This document shows, piece by piece, positions 1 through 15,200 of a stretch of DNA of 64,000 nucleotides. The translations under genes and the position numbers were made by a program. The stretch is from Stichopus chloronotus (lineage: Eukaryota; Echinodermata; Holothuroidea; Aspidochirotida; Stichopodidae): positions 25,593,196-25,657,195 of the forward strand of contig CM037839.1 of the NCBI GenBank assembly GCA_021234535.1, read 5' to 3'. How positions within the stretch are numbered: position 1 is the first letter of the stretch; each line of letters opens with the position of its first letter. Under the pieces are notes generated by a model. It ran no database searches and had not been told where the DNA came from. It worked only from the letters and a program-made list of their open reading frames with translations.

Positions 1-99
1 AGAACTGCAAGACAACGCATGTATTATCATGTATTGTCTACATGTACATAAATCACCGTGTTAATGGGACATGTTAAAGTAAAAAGGAAGATGTATCTA

Positions 100-370
100 T
101 GGCAAAATGACATTTTTTTGTGAAATTGACATTTTGACGACTTAAATTATTCATCAAAATTCAAATTTATTATTTTGCCAGGATATACCCTAACATCTCG
201 TCAAAAAGAGAATCTTTGGAAAATTGTCATTTGGGTGAAAAGATATTTTTAAAAATTTTGCCATTTTGACATTTATCTACAGGTGCCTCACCAAAATAGC
301 AATTTTCCGAATTTTGCTGTTTTTAAATTTAGTTTTATCAACCTGGCAAATTGAGATTTTTGGCGTTTAA
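100..370. repeat. Related GGCAAAATGACA-type repeat cluster
   Basis: Contains ACATCTCGTCAAAAAGAG, ATTTTGCCATTTTGACAT and CAATTTTCCGAATTTTGC, the same words as the 21.2-21.8 kb arrays but more diverged. Confidence 0.6.
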
Positions 371-3300
371 CCACTGTAATTTAAGTCAACAAAATGTCGA
401 TGTTTACAACCACTGTTGCTTTCCTGAGATACTGCAGTTCTTCTCATTCGTATGTCCTTTCTAGGTTTCCGTAGGCTGCAGCAACAGCAAACCGAACTCA
501 CAATATAAGGTCTTGTGACTTAATTTTGTAGCATAATGTAAGAGGTACAGTATCAATTAGCAATTGACTTTCTGATCTTTCGTGTTCCTGAAACCACAGT
601 CAATTATTGTACCATAGTTGTGAGTTTACACATTATTTTCTTAGATTGAAAAATATGTGTCCAAACGTGGAAACAGAATCTACCACATACTACTGTATCT
701 CTTGCCTAGAGTTTCACCCAAACTGCACATACAGCAATGTACATCATTTCAAACAGTGCCCAGTGCATCCAAATAGAGTACACCTTTCACAGCATATGAC
801 ATACTTCCAACATCAACTGTTCATGTTTCACCATCCATAACAAAATATAGTTCAATGTTATACTTAGGCCTTAATGTTGATGGACAAGAAACCCTATTTC
901 CTGATGAGTGAATAGATATACATAATGTTCAATTTCAGCCATCACAAAAGGCATGGAGAAACAGAATTTTTATGCATCTCATGGGATTCTGTGTTGTGTG
1001 AAATACCTGTAAAGCACAGTGGCCTACAGGTAGCTGATACACTGTAGCTCACAAGTAATAAAAGAACAGCTAGGTGCTGTATGAACGTATGTGTCATCAG
1101 CTAATAATAACCCCTGGACACAAGGTGCAAAGGAACATTTTAACTGCATATACTGCTACTCAATAGAACACTGGAAAAACTCGCTCAACTTGCAGTGCAG
1201 TGAGTAGTTCGCTTATTATGTTGAATACAGAAAAGTGGGTATTGATTACAATACCGTTGTCACATCATAAATATTCATGAGGCAGGGGGATGTTTCTCCG
1301 TTTCACAACCTTTCTCCTGAACTCTGTATGAACTGAAGATGAATTAGTTACATCAGGCACTGTAACAATTACTTGTACTCATCAATGAAGTTGCATCCAG
1401 ATAAAGTACTGTAAACAGGCACAAGTTCTGCAATAAAACATTTGCAGACAATATTTCAAGAAAATACAGTCTAGGTACAGGTAGATGGATACTGTAGCTT
1501 GAATCAATTGACAAAATTGCTACTCAAGGTAAAAAGTTACCAGCATGTATGGTAAAGGGCTGTACATTTCAGTCGCTACGCAAAGACAGGAATGCTCAGA
1601 ATCATTAAGAAATGTCAGCAACTTCCAGAAATGAATTTACAACTCTCTTTCCTTTTAAGTGTGTGTACCAACTATTTCTTCAAATTTGGGAGAGAAAACT
1701 ACTGTAGTATCCCACTCATTAAACACTGTACAGTAGTACAGTAACTTACTGTACAGTATATTCCTGTAAACTGTAATTGTGGGTAAAAGTCAGATGGTTG
1801 AAACATATAACACTTCACGTCCTGTACATTAATTAGCTACTACATTTCTCACAGTGTTTGCAGCTAGTGGGTCCAAAACTCAGACCCAGGTAGAAACCGG
1901 CTTCCACTGACGGTTGGGTACCCGACTACCTAACAATGAAATTTCTGTTAGGCTTCCAGTCTGTTGTGACGTCATAATGCATTTCTCTAAGTTCCAAGTT
2001 AATATAACATCATGTATCTTGTACATACTGTAAAGGGCAGGGGGAATGATGTTGTTCTTATAGATACAGGTACTGTACAGTATATATGCTGAATTTTTTA
2101 ACATGTGCAATGTACATTGATGGCACTTTGCATCAGGGTGCTGTAGCAGTTTTCAGAACCGAGTTCTGATCATGACATCATCATTCTGAGGCAGAACCTC
2201 ACTAACCCGATGGAAATGAGGAAATTGTGAAAAACATATATTTTTGATACTCTTTCAAGTATGTTTATTCAACTGTTTCCTCAAACGTGAGATATAAAAC
2301 TAGATCATCTCACATGGAAATGGGCAATACACCATACAGTTATACGCAATGTGTGTGTATGTATACTGTTACCAATTTCTTAATTAGTTAAAACAAATGA
2401 CAAATGCCATTTTCTGTAACATGGGTGAGAATATCAGCCAAATTTTTGTGCGTGCAATGTTGTGCAAAGTCTCTAATGGTGGTGTGCCTCTTCAATAATG
2501 CCATAGGGGCACAAGGGAGGCATAGGTTTGGAAATCAGTGCCCTACAGTAGCTAGGTTGTTTCACAGGGGCAGCCCACTCGCCCCTCTCTTCGTCCACCC
2601 TGCCCCCTCTTTTGACCTCTTTTCCCCATCCTGCCCATTTATTCAGTTGCCATGCCCCTTTATTCAGCCGCCCTTGTAAGTTCCCGCAAGATTTTGCACT
2701 GCACAAGTTACGACACAGACACTGTCAGACAGTACAAAAGATTGCTAAGCGCTTGCAGCTACAGTATGTTTATATGCATAGTTCTGTTTACTGCAGAAAC
2801 CAGAAACTCCCTGCAGGAACGTAAGGCTCATCCATGCATAACCCTGCTACCCAGAAATTGCATATTCTGTGGCTCAGATTCTTCCAGACTTAGGTGTTGA
2901 AAGGTGAAATACTGTAAGACTGAATTCTCGGTTCTGAGACAAGCTAAAAACCAGGAGGCATTGCCCCTGGACCCCACAAGGGGCCCTATAGTGGACCCCT
3001 GGACCCCCGGCCATTGGTGCGCAGCGCTTCTCATTCGCAATTTCTGCCCCTTTCTGCTTCATCCCCCTGCCCCTTTTTCACTGAAGCTAGGGGTCTGGAA
3101 ATGCCATATTCCATAAAACTAACTTGAAATAGCACTCTGTTGGCACCCTAGTTTCCATTTGCAGACTCAGAATCTGCATGGATTTACAATCATGGACAAA
3201 ATTGGTTGGGAATCAATATTAAGTCGTAATATTTGTGCATCTCAGTTTTACGAATTAATGACATGAAACCTCACCCCTCAAAGAAATGTTGTGCAATAAG

Positions 3301-4624
3301 ACCGAATGTACTTTAACTACGAACAAAGGGTATTTCCAACTAATTTTTCCATGATTGTAGCTTGACTGGTATACAGTTCTGTATATATACTGTACAGTAT
3401 CTGTGATTCCAGTTGTACTGGCTCTAAACTGTGGAGATAATTTATATACATAGGAAGAACATCTACTGCATCATATTGCCTGCAAGGTGAACAAGGCCTA
3501 CTGGAAGTACAGCTGAACTAAAAATTTAGATAAAATGAGGCCCCTATAAAGTACCTGATCTACGAGCTCAATTACAAGCACAGTTAGAGTTTCAAATGCA
3601 GTACCATTATAAATAGATAACGTTACTGTAAGCACAGCATGCAGTGTACAAAGAGACAAATTTCCATTTCTCCAGAATACCACAATGAAAGTCACAGTTA
3701 CAGTTGGGTTACAGCATTAGTTTTACACATTTTATTTACAGCACATGTGACTTTCAAGGCACAGTATTGTTACCACAGCAATTTCTTAGTGGCTTTAAAG
3801 TGCTTCTACTTCAAACATTCGTTTTGACTATATCCCATGCATTCTGTACTATTCCCATCACCGTGCACTCTTGAGCAATTTGCAGTTATTGTTATACCTT
3901 TCAAACAGGGCACTGACTGTGGCAACATCAGTGAACAAAGTCAGTTAATTGTAACATACATACAAAAACTGTGATTGCACGTAAATTGGAATCATTAAAT
4001 TTTGAGTACCAGTGCAGGGGATGGGAAACTCGCAAAACCTTTTACATTTTAAACAAGAGTGGAATTGACACAATCTGATGAACAGAAGTATCAGAATCTC
4101 AAAAGTAATTCTAAGAATCTCAAAAGTTCTGTTGAAAAAGACTCTACAGTACAGAATACCTCATTATCCTGTTCAGAAGTTGACTGTGCATTTGAATGCC
4201 AAACAAAGAACACACAGACAGTATGTCATCACTCATTGTTCTTTTGATATACTATACATCAGTTCTGAATCTAAGATCTTTCTATTACACTTCACTTTAT
4301 GTTCAAAATTATGCATTTATCACCCAAACTTTTCTGAAGTTAGGTGAGTGTAGAAATTTTCTCAAAAATACCCACTCACCACAGAAGGAGAGTAGGGTGG
4401 GAAAGGAGTTATTGCTACAGTAATCTGGTACATGACAGTGAAGCTGGGACGACAGCATCAGCAGTGTTAAAAGATTACCAGTGCTCTCAGCCTGGTAGAT
4501 GGGAGTGCAGTTGTTGCATTAGGATAGGTAAGTGATAACTGTAGTAAGGTTATTCAAAGCAGCCTACTGCAGATGGAAACACGTGATGCAATACCCTGTA
4601 CTGCTGATGACCTGCATTTTAAGC

Positions 4625-4760
4625 AGGGTTGCTATGATTTAAATCAAGCTGATTAAAATCATGGTTTTTATAAGAAAATCATGAGTTTAAATCCATTTTA
4701 TTTGATTTAAATTGATTTATTTTATTTAAATCACTAATTTAAATCATGATTAGTACAGGT
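4625..4760. repeat. GATTTAAATCA palindromic repeat cluster
   Basis: Begins CAGGGTTGCTATGATTTAAA and contains several copies of ATTTAAATCA in both orientations within 130 bp. A CAGGG start is typical of hAT-type ends, but no matching right end was found. Probably a truncated non-autonomous transposon. Confidence 0.5.
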
Positions 4761-7700
4761 AATTCTCCTCCAAAATATATATGAAAGATTCCAGCCTTCT
4801 ATTTTCCAACATAATACACCATCTGAATATCAACTTACTAGACAGAGGCATAGATCCAAGGGGAGTGGGGGACACATGCCCCCATGGCAAAGTCTTTCTT
4901 CCAAGTTCTCCCCCCCCTGATAATTTTTTTTATTTTTACGCAATATACATGTAGAGAGATTGGAGAGGTCCATATACTAGTAATGAAGCTGGAAATAGCA
5001 ATGACCTTGATGAATAAAATATATTATGCCAATATTTCCTAAGAATACACCTTACATCGTCAAGGTGTTGAGCAAACTTTCATATTCAACTTTTCCCCTG
5101 TATAGTGTACCCCCCTGCCAAGAAAAGCCGACTGATACTAGGACCCACTTTTGCAAATTCTGCAATGTCTGAGACTGAACAGCTGGTGAGCATGCAGGTC
5201 ACATACAGTAGATGGGAATCACAGATACAAGTCCATAAATTTACCTTTCTTTCCTCTGCCTCTCCCGATGAGCCCCCCCCCCCCCCCCCCCTTTCCAGCC
5301 TTTCACTACTGGCCTGTAGGTAACAGTGCACAATATAACCATACAGTAAGCACAGTATACCATACACAGTGACACTGTGCTACAGTACTATAGGCCTACA
5401 GGTCGATCTTTACAATACCAACAAATGCGAAGCAGCTCTGCTTATCCCTACTACCGGACACCTCTGGCCAAACAAAAACATACAGGTCACTGTATTTGGG
5501 AATGGAATTCCTCTTTGTTCAGAGAGACGCACAAGAAAAACATGTCAGCAATATTTTGACTATTGACTAGTACCGCAGTATTCTACAGTAGACAGCCCAG
5601 AAACATTGAGCAAATGAATTAACATGTGGAAAACATAAATCATCTATTTAAGTCACAATGAAGGCAATACCACTGACATTGAAATTCAATGTTTCACTAG
5701 ATCTGAAAGAATGTGCACTACAAGTACATGTTATCAAGAACTGCACATACCTTGATCCACAGATCTGTTTGTCTAATGCCTACAATTGGCGTCATGGATG
5801 TAACTTAAAGTTTCTACCGATATGTTTAGCAATTAAACATGTATGTTGATCTTTGCCCCCTGACCCTACCCTGTGTAAATTAGAGAATAGATGCAGCCTC
5901 CATATTAATGTGTCTAACATATTAATGTCTTTCTCCAACTCACATACATCCTTCCTCCTTCCCTTGATTCCTAATCAGAAAACACACACTGGTTTCATCA
6001 TACGAACGAATAACATGATATGGCGGAACAGAAAGCCAGCAACATACTGTACAGTAAAGCAAAGCCCATTTCGACATAAATTTTATGGAATCCATTTTTA
6101 AACAAATTTTCAGGAACAACACAAAGTATATCTGGGGCTTGACATAAGCATAAAGAAGGGCACAACCAAAACAGTAGTACAGTACAGTAGGTCTATCTTA
6201 TTTTGGCCATATTCGGTGCCATTGGTTATTTCAACTTTTTAAAGCCCTGTGAATCGTGAGTGGGAATACAGTAACATACAGTAGTTTGGACTCACCATAC
6301 TGTGTGACTGCACAATGTAACTTAATTTGCATAATATTTTCACATGTTGGTAATATTGTTCCATAAAGACAATAACTAGAGCTTTATTTTACCTAACTTC
6401 TCATACATGTGCAGTGCAGCACTACTGCACCAGCGATGGCAATTTCATCAATTTGTACCATGCAGTATTAACAAACAAATAAAAAAGAATGTAACATTTC
6501 CAAGTAAGATTGCTACGTGATTTTAAAATCAAGCTGCCTGTTTGTAGGCTGTGCATTACCATAGTCAGTCAAAATAACTGTGCCACATGAGCAAAACTGG
6601 TTTACTGTATGAAGGGTTACGTTTAAGTTTTGGCGTACTTCTATGCTCAACCAGGGATTAACTTTGTAGGAAAATTGCTGTATTTGGACTTACAGTACAA
6701 CTATATAATTTTTAAGTGATCCTTAAACGAACGAGGGCTCCACACTCCCATCACAACTTATCCCAGACGCTGAGTGGCACATGTGCTGCTGAGAATGTAA
6801 CACATACTGTACTAAACTATACTGTACAGTATGTACAACTCAGTAGAGAAAATTGCAAACTTGAAGAATGCATCTGAATTCTTTAAGATGTGTTTGAGAC
6901 TTGCTTTCTTTCATGCAGCAATGCAGCTTAATTCGAAAAGCCAATCAACCATTTTCTCATAAATTTTAACTTCTTTCAAAAAAGGAATGTGACAGAAATT
7001 TTGCTGATTCTTTCAATCACCACAGCAAGATGATCATCTTTCTAGAAATAACATAATTGTCAGTGAAGAATGAGTTTAATAACCAATGGTCACAGCTGGG
7101 TGGTGAACAACATCTACAGTAATGATTGGCAATTATTTTGCACCAATCTGACTTTGATGGAACATTTTAAAGATAAAACTCTGAAAATTAAGTCTCTTAG
7201 ACAGTAATTTGAGCATTACAGTATCTGTTTGTCAAGCTTGATCTGGATGGATATAGTTCAATATTGTGTGGCAGTATGTATGGCTCTGCACTGTGTAATG
7301 TATACAGTATATATGCAAAATGCGCTACATATGCATGTTTACTTTAATATGTTCATGACAACTTTGATAAGTCACAGAGGCCTCGAATGTGACATTTTTA
7401 TGGAACACGTGTTCAGGTCCAAATAAGCACAATGATGAATTTACAGAAATTTTGTGATTATTGTGGCATCTGGAGTGCTAAATGTATTTCCTTAATTTTC
7501 CTCTGAATCTCATCATGGCAAGGGAAAAACTCATACCTGTATAAGCATAATGCAGAGCATAAAACTAGAAAGCAAATGCAGAGTGAGCAATGACTGTGCA
7601 CAAAGAATACATGCACTCTGACATCTGTTCGCCACCTCCCTGGAAATGTTTTGACGTTAATCCACAGAGCAAACTTCAAAGTATTGACTAAAGGGGCTTA

Positions 7701-9105
7701 CTTCTTTGCGACTCCAATCAGATTTCAGATGATCTGAAGTAATCCTACTGTATCAATTTCACAGTTTTCAGAGATCCCCATTGCACTTCAAAAGTTGATG
7801 ACCTTTTCCAACATAATCCATTTTCAATGTTATCAAAAGGAAGACGCCTACAGCAACATCTCAAATGTAGATGTTTACTGAACGCTCTGGCTAGAGAATA
7901 TGAGGTTCAATGGACAGTTTTGACAAGACACAGCTTCATACTGTGGTGACTGCAACACATTGTAGAATTGTATTTTTAAATATTTCAGTCATAAGCAATG
8001 ATAATGTATACTACATACAGTACAGTCATTTAAACAACAGTCTGAATAATAAAAAAAAAAACACTCAGAAGCAAAGATTTGAAGGTTTTCATTTTTCTTC
8101 ATTCTTCCTTTCAAAGGGAATGCTACTGGAAGACTGAGACTTCAAAATATAGGGGTGAAATCTTCTGATCCCGTCTGATGTCATAACGTCGGCTCTTCTG
8201 GGGACTACTGGCAAAAATGCAAAGTAAGGTACTGAATTGTACATGTATGCACATACACACATGTAGAGTGGATTACAAGTGAGTCTTCATTCAAAGACTT
8301 CCTTCAATGCCTGCCGCTAGCTGGCTCTCTAATGTGGCACAGTTTCAGGCACTAGTGCACTGCAGGTGCTTGTTGCTGTTACAGTATTTTTTTAATGTCG
8401 GTTTTCTATCCCACTGACAAACTTCAATTCTGATGAGACTGTGTTTCTATGCCATTGAAGGATGCTGAACAAATATCCAAAATATTGACCACCGCAGGCA
8501 GGCATCAACCATAGATAGAGCCCGGCAAACAAAATGAGTTGTGGATCACCACAGCATATCTCCAAAAGACCTCTGTGGGGTCCAAAGAACTGCAATGATC
8601 ATTCCCATTGTTCATGTTACTTAAAAGAACATTGTGCTATAGAAAGCACATTAAATGTACTACCACACTTTTTTACCACATCCAAGGGGGGGTGGGGGAG
8701 AGACAGGGATCACTGTAAGTCCTGCAGGAACTCATCTTCAACATGGCTGTGGATCAATCAAATTTACTACACAAATCTTCTTTTGAAAAAAATTTGATCA
8801 TGTGATGCAAAGAGAATTCATGTCCAAGACCTTCATTATAGTAACCACCAAAGCCAACTGCTCATTACTGCAAAGCTAAAGCATTATAAGCTTCATGAAT
8901 TTTTCTCTAAATTGTTGAAAACCTGGATTATGTGTTCAAGAAGCAGAATTTAGACACTAACAGCAAGTTTGTGGTTAACAGTACTGTAGTGAAGCATGAA
9001 CTACACTGTATATTGACTACAGTTTAACACCAAATGCTAGGTACTGTACATGAGAGTGTGTTATAGAACGGTTAAGCAACCACCATTATACAGTATGTAC
9101 GATAC

Positions 9106-9213
9106 CTTTGCACGTTGGTTCGGTTTTGAGATTCTTTGCTTGTTGACGACTTTTCCGGCATAGGCTTTCTTCGTATCCATTTGGATAACCTCATAGCACC
9201 TGGCAAAACCTCC
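9106..9213 (-). CDS. PLK: Polo-like kinase coding exon 2
   Basis: 36 codons between an acceptor (TCCAG|GGAGG) and a donor (AAAG|GTATCG). It encodes GGFARCYEV, then the Lys-containing strand YAGKVVNK, and ends at PNQRAK. In polo kinases this segment follows directly after the exon-1 end, so the 7.6-kb gap 9214-16769 is one intron. Confidence 0.85.
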
Positions 9214-12200
9214 CTGGACAGAAGAAAAAGGAAATAATGACTGTCGATGTACATAAATGAATGTGGTAAAGGACTAGGCTGACTTTTCTCACTGTGTGAT
9301 ACATAAAATGTTAAAGGAATCAATGAACTACAGTACAAACTGGGGGTGACTCTCTGAAATTTGGACGATCATTCAAGATGTTGAACACTTTTTCATGGCC
9401 TCCTCTGCTACACATCTCACTCCTGCCTACTTCCTATCTCCCATCAATCCATTCACCATTTGTACTGTACTTCAAAATCTTTCTTTCGGAAACAGTAAGG
9501 CAGTTTCCTGGCAACCGGAGGGCCATGGAACATTCATGGGTCTCTGTGCATATTTTAGTGGGCCCCAGTGATTGTAAAGAAAGTATAGAAAGTGGGAATG
9601 GAGGTAGAGTTAGGTGCAAACCTTTTAGTGTTGCTACTGTTGTTGGCTACCACCGATCGAGATTGCTTTTCCTAAAGCTGATTCAGCTTTCGTACCACGA
9701 GAAAGTCTGAATTGTTTTTACCTGAAGTACAGTACATACTGCATGGAGAATACTGTAGCTACAGTATACTGTATCCGAGTCATTCATTACTACCATAGAC
9801 AGAAAACCAATTTTTCTCCAGTGCATGACTGGGTTCTGTCTTCCTAGGATCTGGGAGGTGCTTTTGGCCAAAACATGTCTTGCACCCCCATGCCAACTGA
9901 TGGTGGAGCTCCTCTTGGATAGTCTGGTGGTGCCACAGTGACCTGTTGGCTAGTATACATTCCCACATTTCACATATGGGCTGTGGATAGAAAATGATTG
10001 CTGACCCCTGCAGTAAGGTTTTGCAATCAATTTTAATTGAACATTACAAGTACTGTACAAAGGACTTTCCACCTCGTCTCAGTCATAGCTCTACTGTACA
10101 AGTCTGAAACAGACATACTGTACTGTGCTGTCACAGTCTGCACACAGTAAACGTGTACTGTCCAGAGTATGTCCCATACTTCCTTGGAAAACTACCACCA
10201 ATTTCTTACTTAAACACTGATCACACAATTGAGAACTAATGTACTGTGTCTGTATGCTCAGGGAAAGTCCCCTCCCAATCAGTTGAAGCATTCTCTTCTT
10301 AAAGACAAAAACTCATCATCCCAGACAGTTTCAATTCTCCCAACCACCTACCTCTAGTCCCTCCCTCAGCCTGTCTTAAATTCCTCCACACATGTAATCC
10401 AAACAATGGATCCCTATGTACGCTGTGTAATGCAAGCTGCTCTGCATCTTTCGAAATTGCTGTCAATCTAAGGGTACTGTAACTTAGAACCAGCTCAGAA
10501 TTTTGCTTTCCGGGAGGTAAAAGTATAGCTTAGGGCCGTGATGCAATACAGTCTTTAAGGATAGATCTTGATCACATCTTTTCTTGGAAGTTTACTGTAC
10601 CTACTGTATTGTAGCAAGTAGGAAGACCCAGAGCAACATTTGACCTCCAGGTACCCAGCCCAAACACACTACAGACTTCTTTTGTAGTATAATATGGTAC
10701 ACAAGTTCTGGTATTTACAGGCAAGGGGTCACACAAGACATTTATACCACTGTTATTACAAAGGTAACAAAAGAATAACTTAAAACAGATCATATAAAAT
10801 AGCTGATTTTTTTTCTCTCACAAATCTGCAATACCATGCTCCCAACAGCTGCAATATAATACTTGTAGTGCAAAGCATATGGTGGAGCCAATGATGTTCG
10901 GTAGAACAGATTATTGTAGCTTGTTATAAGGTATGCCAGGGAGTTGCTATTTGACTGGGTATACCATCAGGCTAAATATCAAATCTTGGTTATCTGCAAA
11001 CTCAAAGACTAATTGCTATGGAACAGATCTTTTTCGGCTGCTGTTACTGTGCAGTGGCTTTGGAACTATCTGTCAGAACTCCATAATGTAACTGATATAA
11101 GCACTTTTAAAATGAATTTGGAAACCTATTATTTCAAATGCTTTTAGAATGATTCCTCTCCTTACCTATCTTACTTGCTCGAGTGTATACTCAGGCTTAT
11201 TGCTTTTTGCTAATTTAATTTGCTCTGAAATGTATAAGTACTATTGCTGTACTTTAACGTCTTTTACTTACCCTTACATGTTTAATGGTCTTCATATAAT
11301 TGAACAGCTATCTTACTTGCTCTTGTGTGTATGTCTTACTTTTGAACTTTAATGTTGTACGATGCTTTGAAAATTGTTATCGAAAAGCACTTTAAAAAAA
11401 CTTTGTGCTAAAAACAAAAATCATATCACACTAAATATCCAGCTAACTGCACAGCATACCGTGGCAAAGATTTTTATTTTTTTTTTTTCAATTACAATTT
11501 GAATACTATACATCCAAAAGTTCATACATGACAAATAATTTAGAAGGACAACTTATGTCCACCTCAAAGAATGACCAGTGATGCAGTACATGAGGCAGCT
11601 GGTGCTCTAAGCAATGTACACATACCGTACCACCTACATGAATATAACCATGCACTGATGAGCTCTCTATTGTGTTTTTCCTTCCTGGAATACTACAGGC
11701 CCATGTATTTTAAATTCTGCAACTACTATACTGTAATGCAGATCTCACCAGAATTTTCAAAATGAGATTCAGGACTGCTGGATTGTGGCTGTGGACTCCC
11801 ATCAGACATCAACAATATTCATACATCTACAGTACAGTACTGTATGTCTATTGATAATGGTCTGTACTTGCTGTTAGTTTTTTCACACTGTTGTTTTTGA
11901 GGGTTTTTCTGTGTTTTTCAGCCATGTCATTTGATGTTACTCCACACTGTGCATGTTATGCTCATACTTCAAATTGTACACAGTGATAATGTAAATCAAA
12001 CAAAGCATAAGATTTAAGTTTTGTGGAAGAGCAAATTGAGCAATGTCGTGCCCTTTGACTGTATAATGAAAAAATTTACTTACCTGCACTGTACTGACAA
12101 ATCTCATCACAACATGTAACTGCTTAAATCCCCATAGATCTACAAAATCATCCTTTTGTTTGTCCATGAACATCTTCATGCAAATGCATGACATCATTCA

Positions 12201-15200
12201 GTGTGTCCTGCTTGGAGCATGCAGCACTGTGTACCTGTGTGCACAATGTTCATGTGCCATATATAAACAAGTCCCAAACTTCTCACAGTGTCCTAAATTG
12301 TTGATTTCTGCTGAAGCCTGAATATCCCAGAAATTTATCGAGTCATAGGTAAGCCCTGCATAGGCAGCGATTTCTCTTGCCAGAATTATACGTGATGGAA
12401 AAAATGAAAAGAAAATCTATGGAAAACGTGCACAGTATGAATGTTCTGAAAATTTGTTGGAAAGATTGGACATGCAGTGTGATCCTGTACACGTTAGACG
12501 TTACAACTTTGTTGGGAAACCTGCAGTCTGCAAGATCATACAGTGCAATCAGTTATAAACATAGTCATAAAGATTTGAAATGATCTTTTGAACGAACATT
12601 TGATTGTGTTTACAGAAGGGGGTTAACACTGACAAATGAATACCACATCCACTCTATGCAAGCTTACTGTTAACCAAATTAAATTCTCACTTCATGCAAA
12701 TACACCCAACTGCCAAATGTTTTACAAATTCTACCAGTTGGCGGATACAATGGATCACTTCATTTGTATTCATATTTAAACTTCCCATGGACTAACAATA
12801 CTGTGCAATTAAAGTGACAGTGAACTTGAATACTGTACTATTGTACTTTGTTTACTTAAGATTACTGTATAAACAGTAACAACTATTGACAAAAGCTATT
12901 TGCACTGTACATTGTAGGGTACTGTGAAGACAACATTCTTGAGATGTCAACTTAATACCTGTCCTTCAAATTCCATATTAAATGCTATGTACATGCTGGC
13001 ATAAGTACAGTATACACCTTTACTACAAGAGATCACTGCAGGGTCCGTATCGTCGTGTCTGTTTTCTTCCATTTTTCTTTCATTTTTAACTTTTGTTTAT
13101 TGATATCATTTGCTGTTGGTCATGCTGATGATAGGGTTCTGTATGTATGCACTGCAACCCATCCAGAAGTGATTATTTGTTAACCACATTGTTATGAAAA
13201 TATTCCCACAGGACTAGTGAAGTACTGCACATACAGTATATATAGGAGGAAGATGTTTTCTAGTTAAAGCTCTAGTCATCTAGACAGACTTACAGCTTAG
13301 GACATTTGGTTATTCTGATGTGATAAATAATGCCAGCTTAGTCCTCTGTACATGTATAGTAACTTCGTGTTACATCGCCAAAATATGTTCTTTGCTTTAC
13401 AGTGACATATGTACAGTGGTCACCACTGTTAATTGTATTGCAGAAAGTCCCAAAACTCCTCTGGTTTGGTTATTTACGAACGACTCACTTACATGTCTCA
13501 GCATAACAAATGCACTCCCATAACACAAGCTACTAGCACCATCCGGTCTAAAACTGGACTAGCGCTCACTTCACATGTACTCAAGGCATGGTAGATGGGA
13601 GTGTAATATGCTAAGGCAGGTGAGTAATTGTAAAGAGTGAAGTAAATCAAGTTGCACCCTGTTTTCATGAAGTAATTTTGGTGATGACTGGTCTTTTTCC
13701 AAGTTTGTACAACTGCTATGAGGCAAGTAGTTTGTGATTATAGAGTGATTCCTTACGCTATACTGCACCTGTAGAAGGCATTCAGATAACTAATGTATTG
13801 TAGGACTTTTCCTTGTGATAGATGTCTGATGAATTTCAACTTATTTCATACAAAAGGAATCTGAAATGCATCCAGGAAGAGAGTATTTAGAAACATCGCA
13901 TTTTTAAGTATACAGTAACAGTAACTGTGACAAATTAATACGACACCAGATCATATTTCATAGCACATTTAAAAAGAACGGCCCAGGCCATTCCCAAACT
14001 CCTACCATACAGCTGTTGCCAAAAATGGAAAATATTCAGTGACGCATACTGTACAAGGCATGTTACCGTAAAAGCAATTAACACCCACTTACCCCTCTAA
14101 AATATCAAAAGATACTGTTCAAGACAGCTTCATGAAAAGTATAATCACAGTATGACAGCCTCAAAGTAGCACGATGCTTTCACTTGGTTTTTTTCTGTGC
14201 AACTTCTACTGTACATCATAGGCTTGATCAGCAATGAATTCAAACATTTTGGCGCCTTGGCGGTTTCAAATGATCCATACACAAAGACTCAGAGCAAACT
14301 CAAAGTTGGTGACATGTTGTTTCATACCTATTACAGATTTTACAAGAATGTTTTTCCTTCCACAATTTTCCCTCAGACTGAAAAGAAATCATCAATTGTT
14401 AAATTAACAGTATAGTATGCATTTACTTCACCATCATCTATTTTAGCAATGAAAGCCTGAAAGAATCTCTTTGTTGGTTTTGGTTGTACTCACTGTGCTA
14501 AGATTAATGGGCACACAAGCATCTAACTACTGTAAATGTGCTAAACAAGCTAGAGCTTTTCACTAAAGCATAGAAATTCCCAAAAGAAATTTTATTTTAC
14601 ACAGGAATCACCACAGATCAATGTGGCACAGTAGGACTGTGGGCCTACACTGCCCATATTGTACTTGTAGATTACTGTATGTACAGAATACTGTAGGCCT
14701 ACAGTACTATCACATGGGCCTAACAGCCTATTACCATATATAAGCAACAATCTGAGTAAAGATAGTGCAGACTTATGCACAAAACTAGTGTATTCATGTG
14801 GATACAGTTCATTTTTTTGCCATCTTGTACAGTACTGTGCAAGAGGCCTACTGTACAATACATTACAAGCTACTGTACAGTACATGCTGTAAGGGTTGTA
14901 AATATTCAACGTTCGAATTTCATGATTTTAGAGAGACTGTTAATACATATCTGGCCTAATTGTTTTGAAATTTTGTGATACTGTCCAAACATATTAAATA
15001 GGGACAAGAACATTATTTCATGAAATTCAGATATATTTGTGCATGCATGACCCTTCTATGAGCAAGAATCACTAATTAGCATTATGTACATTGCAGGACA
15101 AACAGTACTGCATAGGTCTACCGTAACAACCGACTGCAGAGGTACAGTATTTTTCAATACTGCACATTTCAAAGCTTACAGTATAGACCTGATAAACAGC

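Larger units (their letters stand above)
1..9105. other. Non-coding stretch left of PLK exon 2 (probably intron 2)
   Basis: No open frame here is recognisable as a protein; those present are short and of low-complexity composition. The stretch holds a GGCAAAATGACA-type repeat (about 100-370), many TACTGTA/TACAGTA words, G/C-rich repeat remnants at 2540-2690 and 2955-3075, a TTTAAATC palindrome cluster at 4625-4760, and poly-C runs near 4910 and 5275. Catalytic-loop or polo-box codons of PLK were looked for on the minus strand and not seen. Confidence 0.5.

Noticed and set aside
7458..7530. Minus-strand EIQRKIKEIHLAL considered as PLK exon 3
   Set aside because: It does not match the expected helix following PNQRAK, and no donor is seen at the right phase.
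12077..12197. Exon-like minus-strand segment with a perfect donor (GTGCAG|GTAAGT) inside PLK intron 1
   Set aside because: Exons 1 and 2 already join exactly within the glycine loop, so nothing can be inserted between them, and the peptide is unrecognised.
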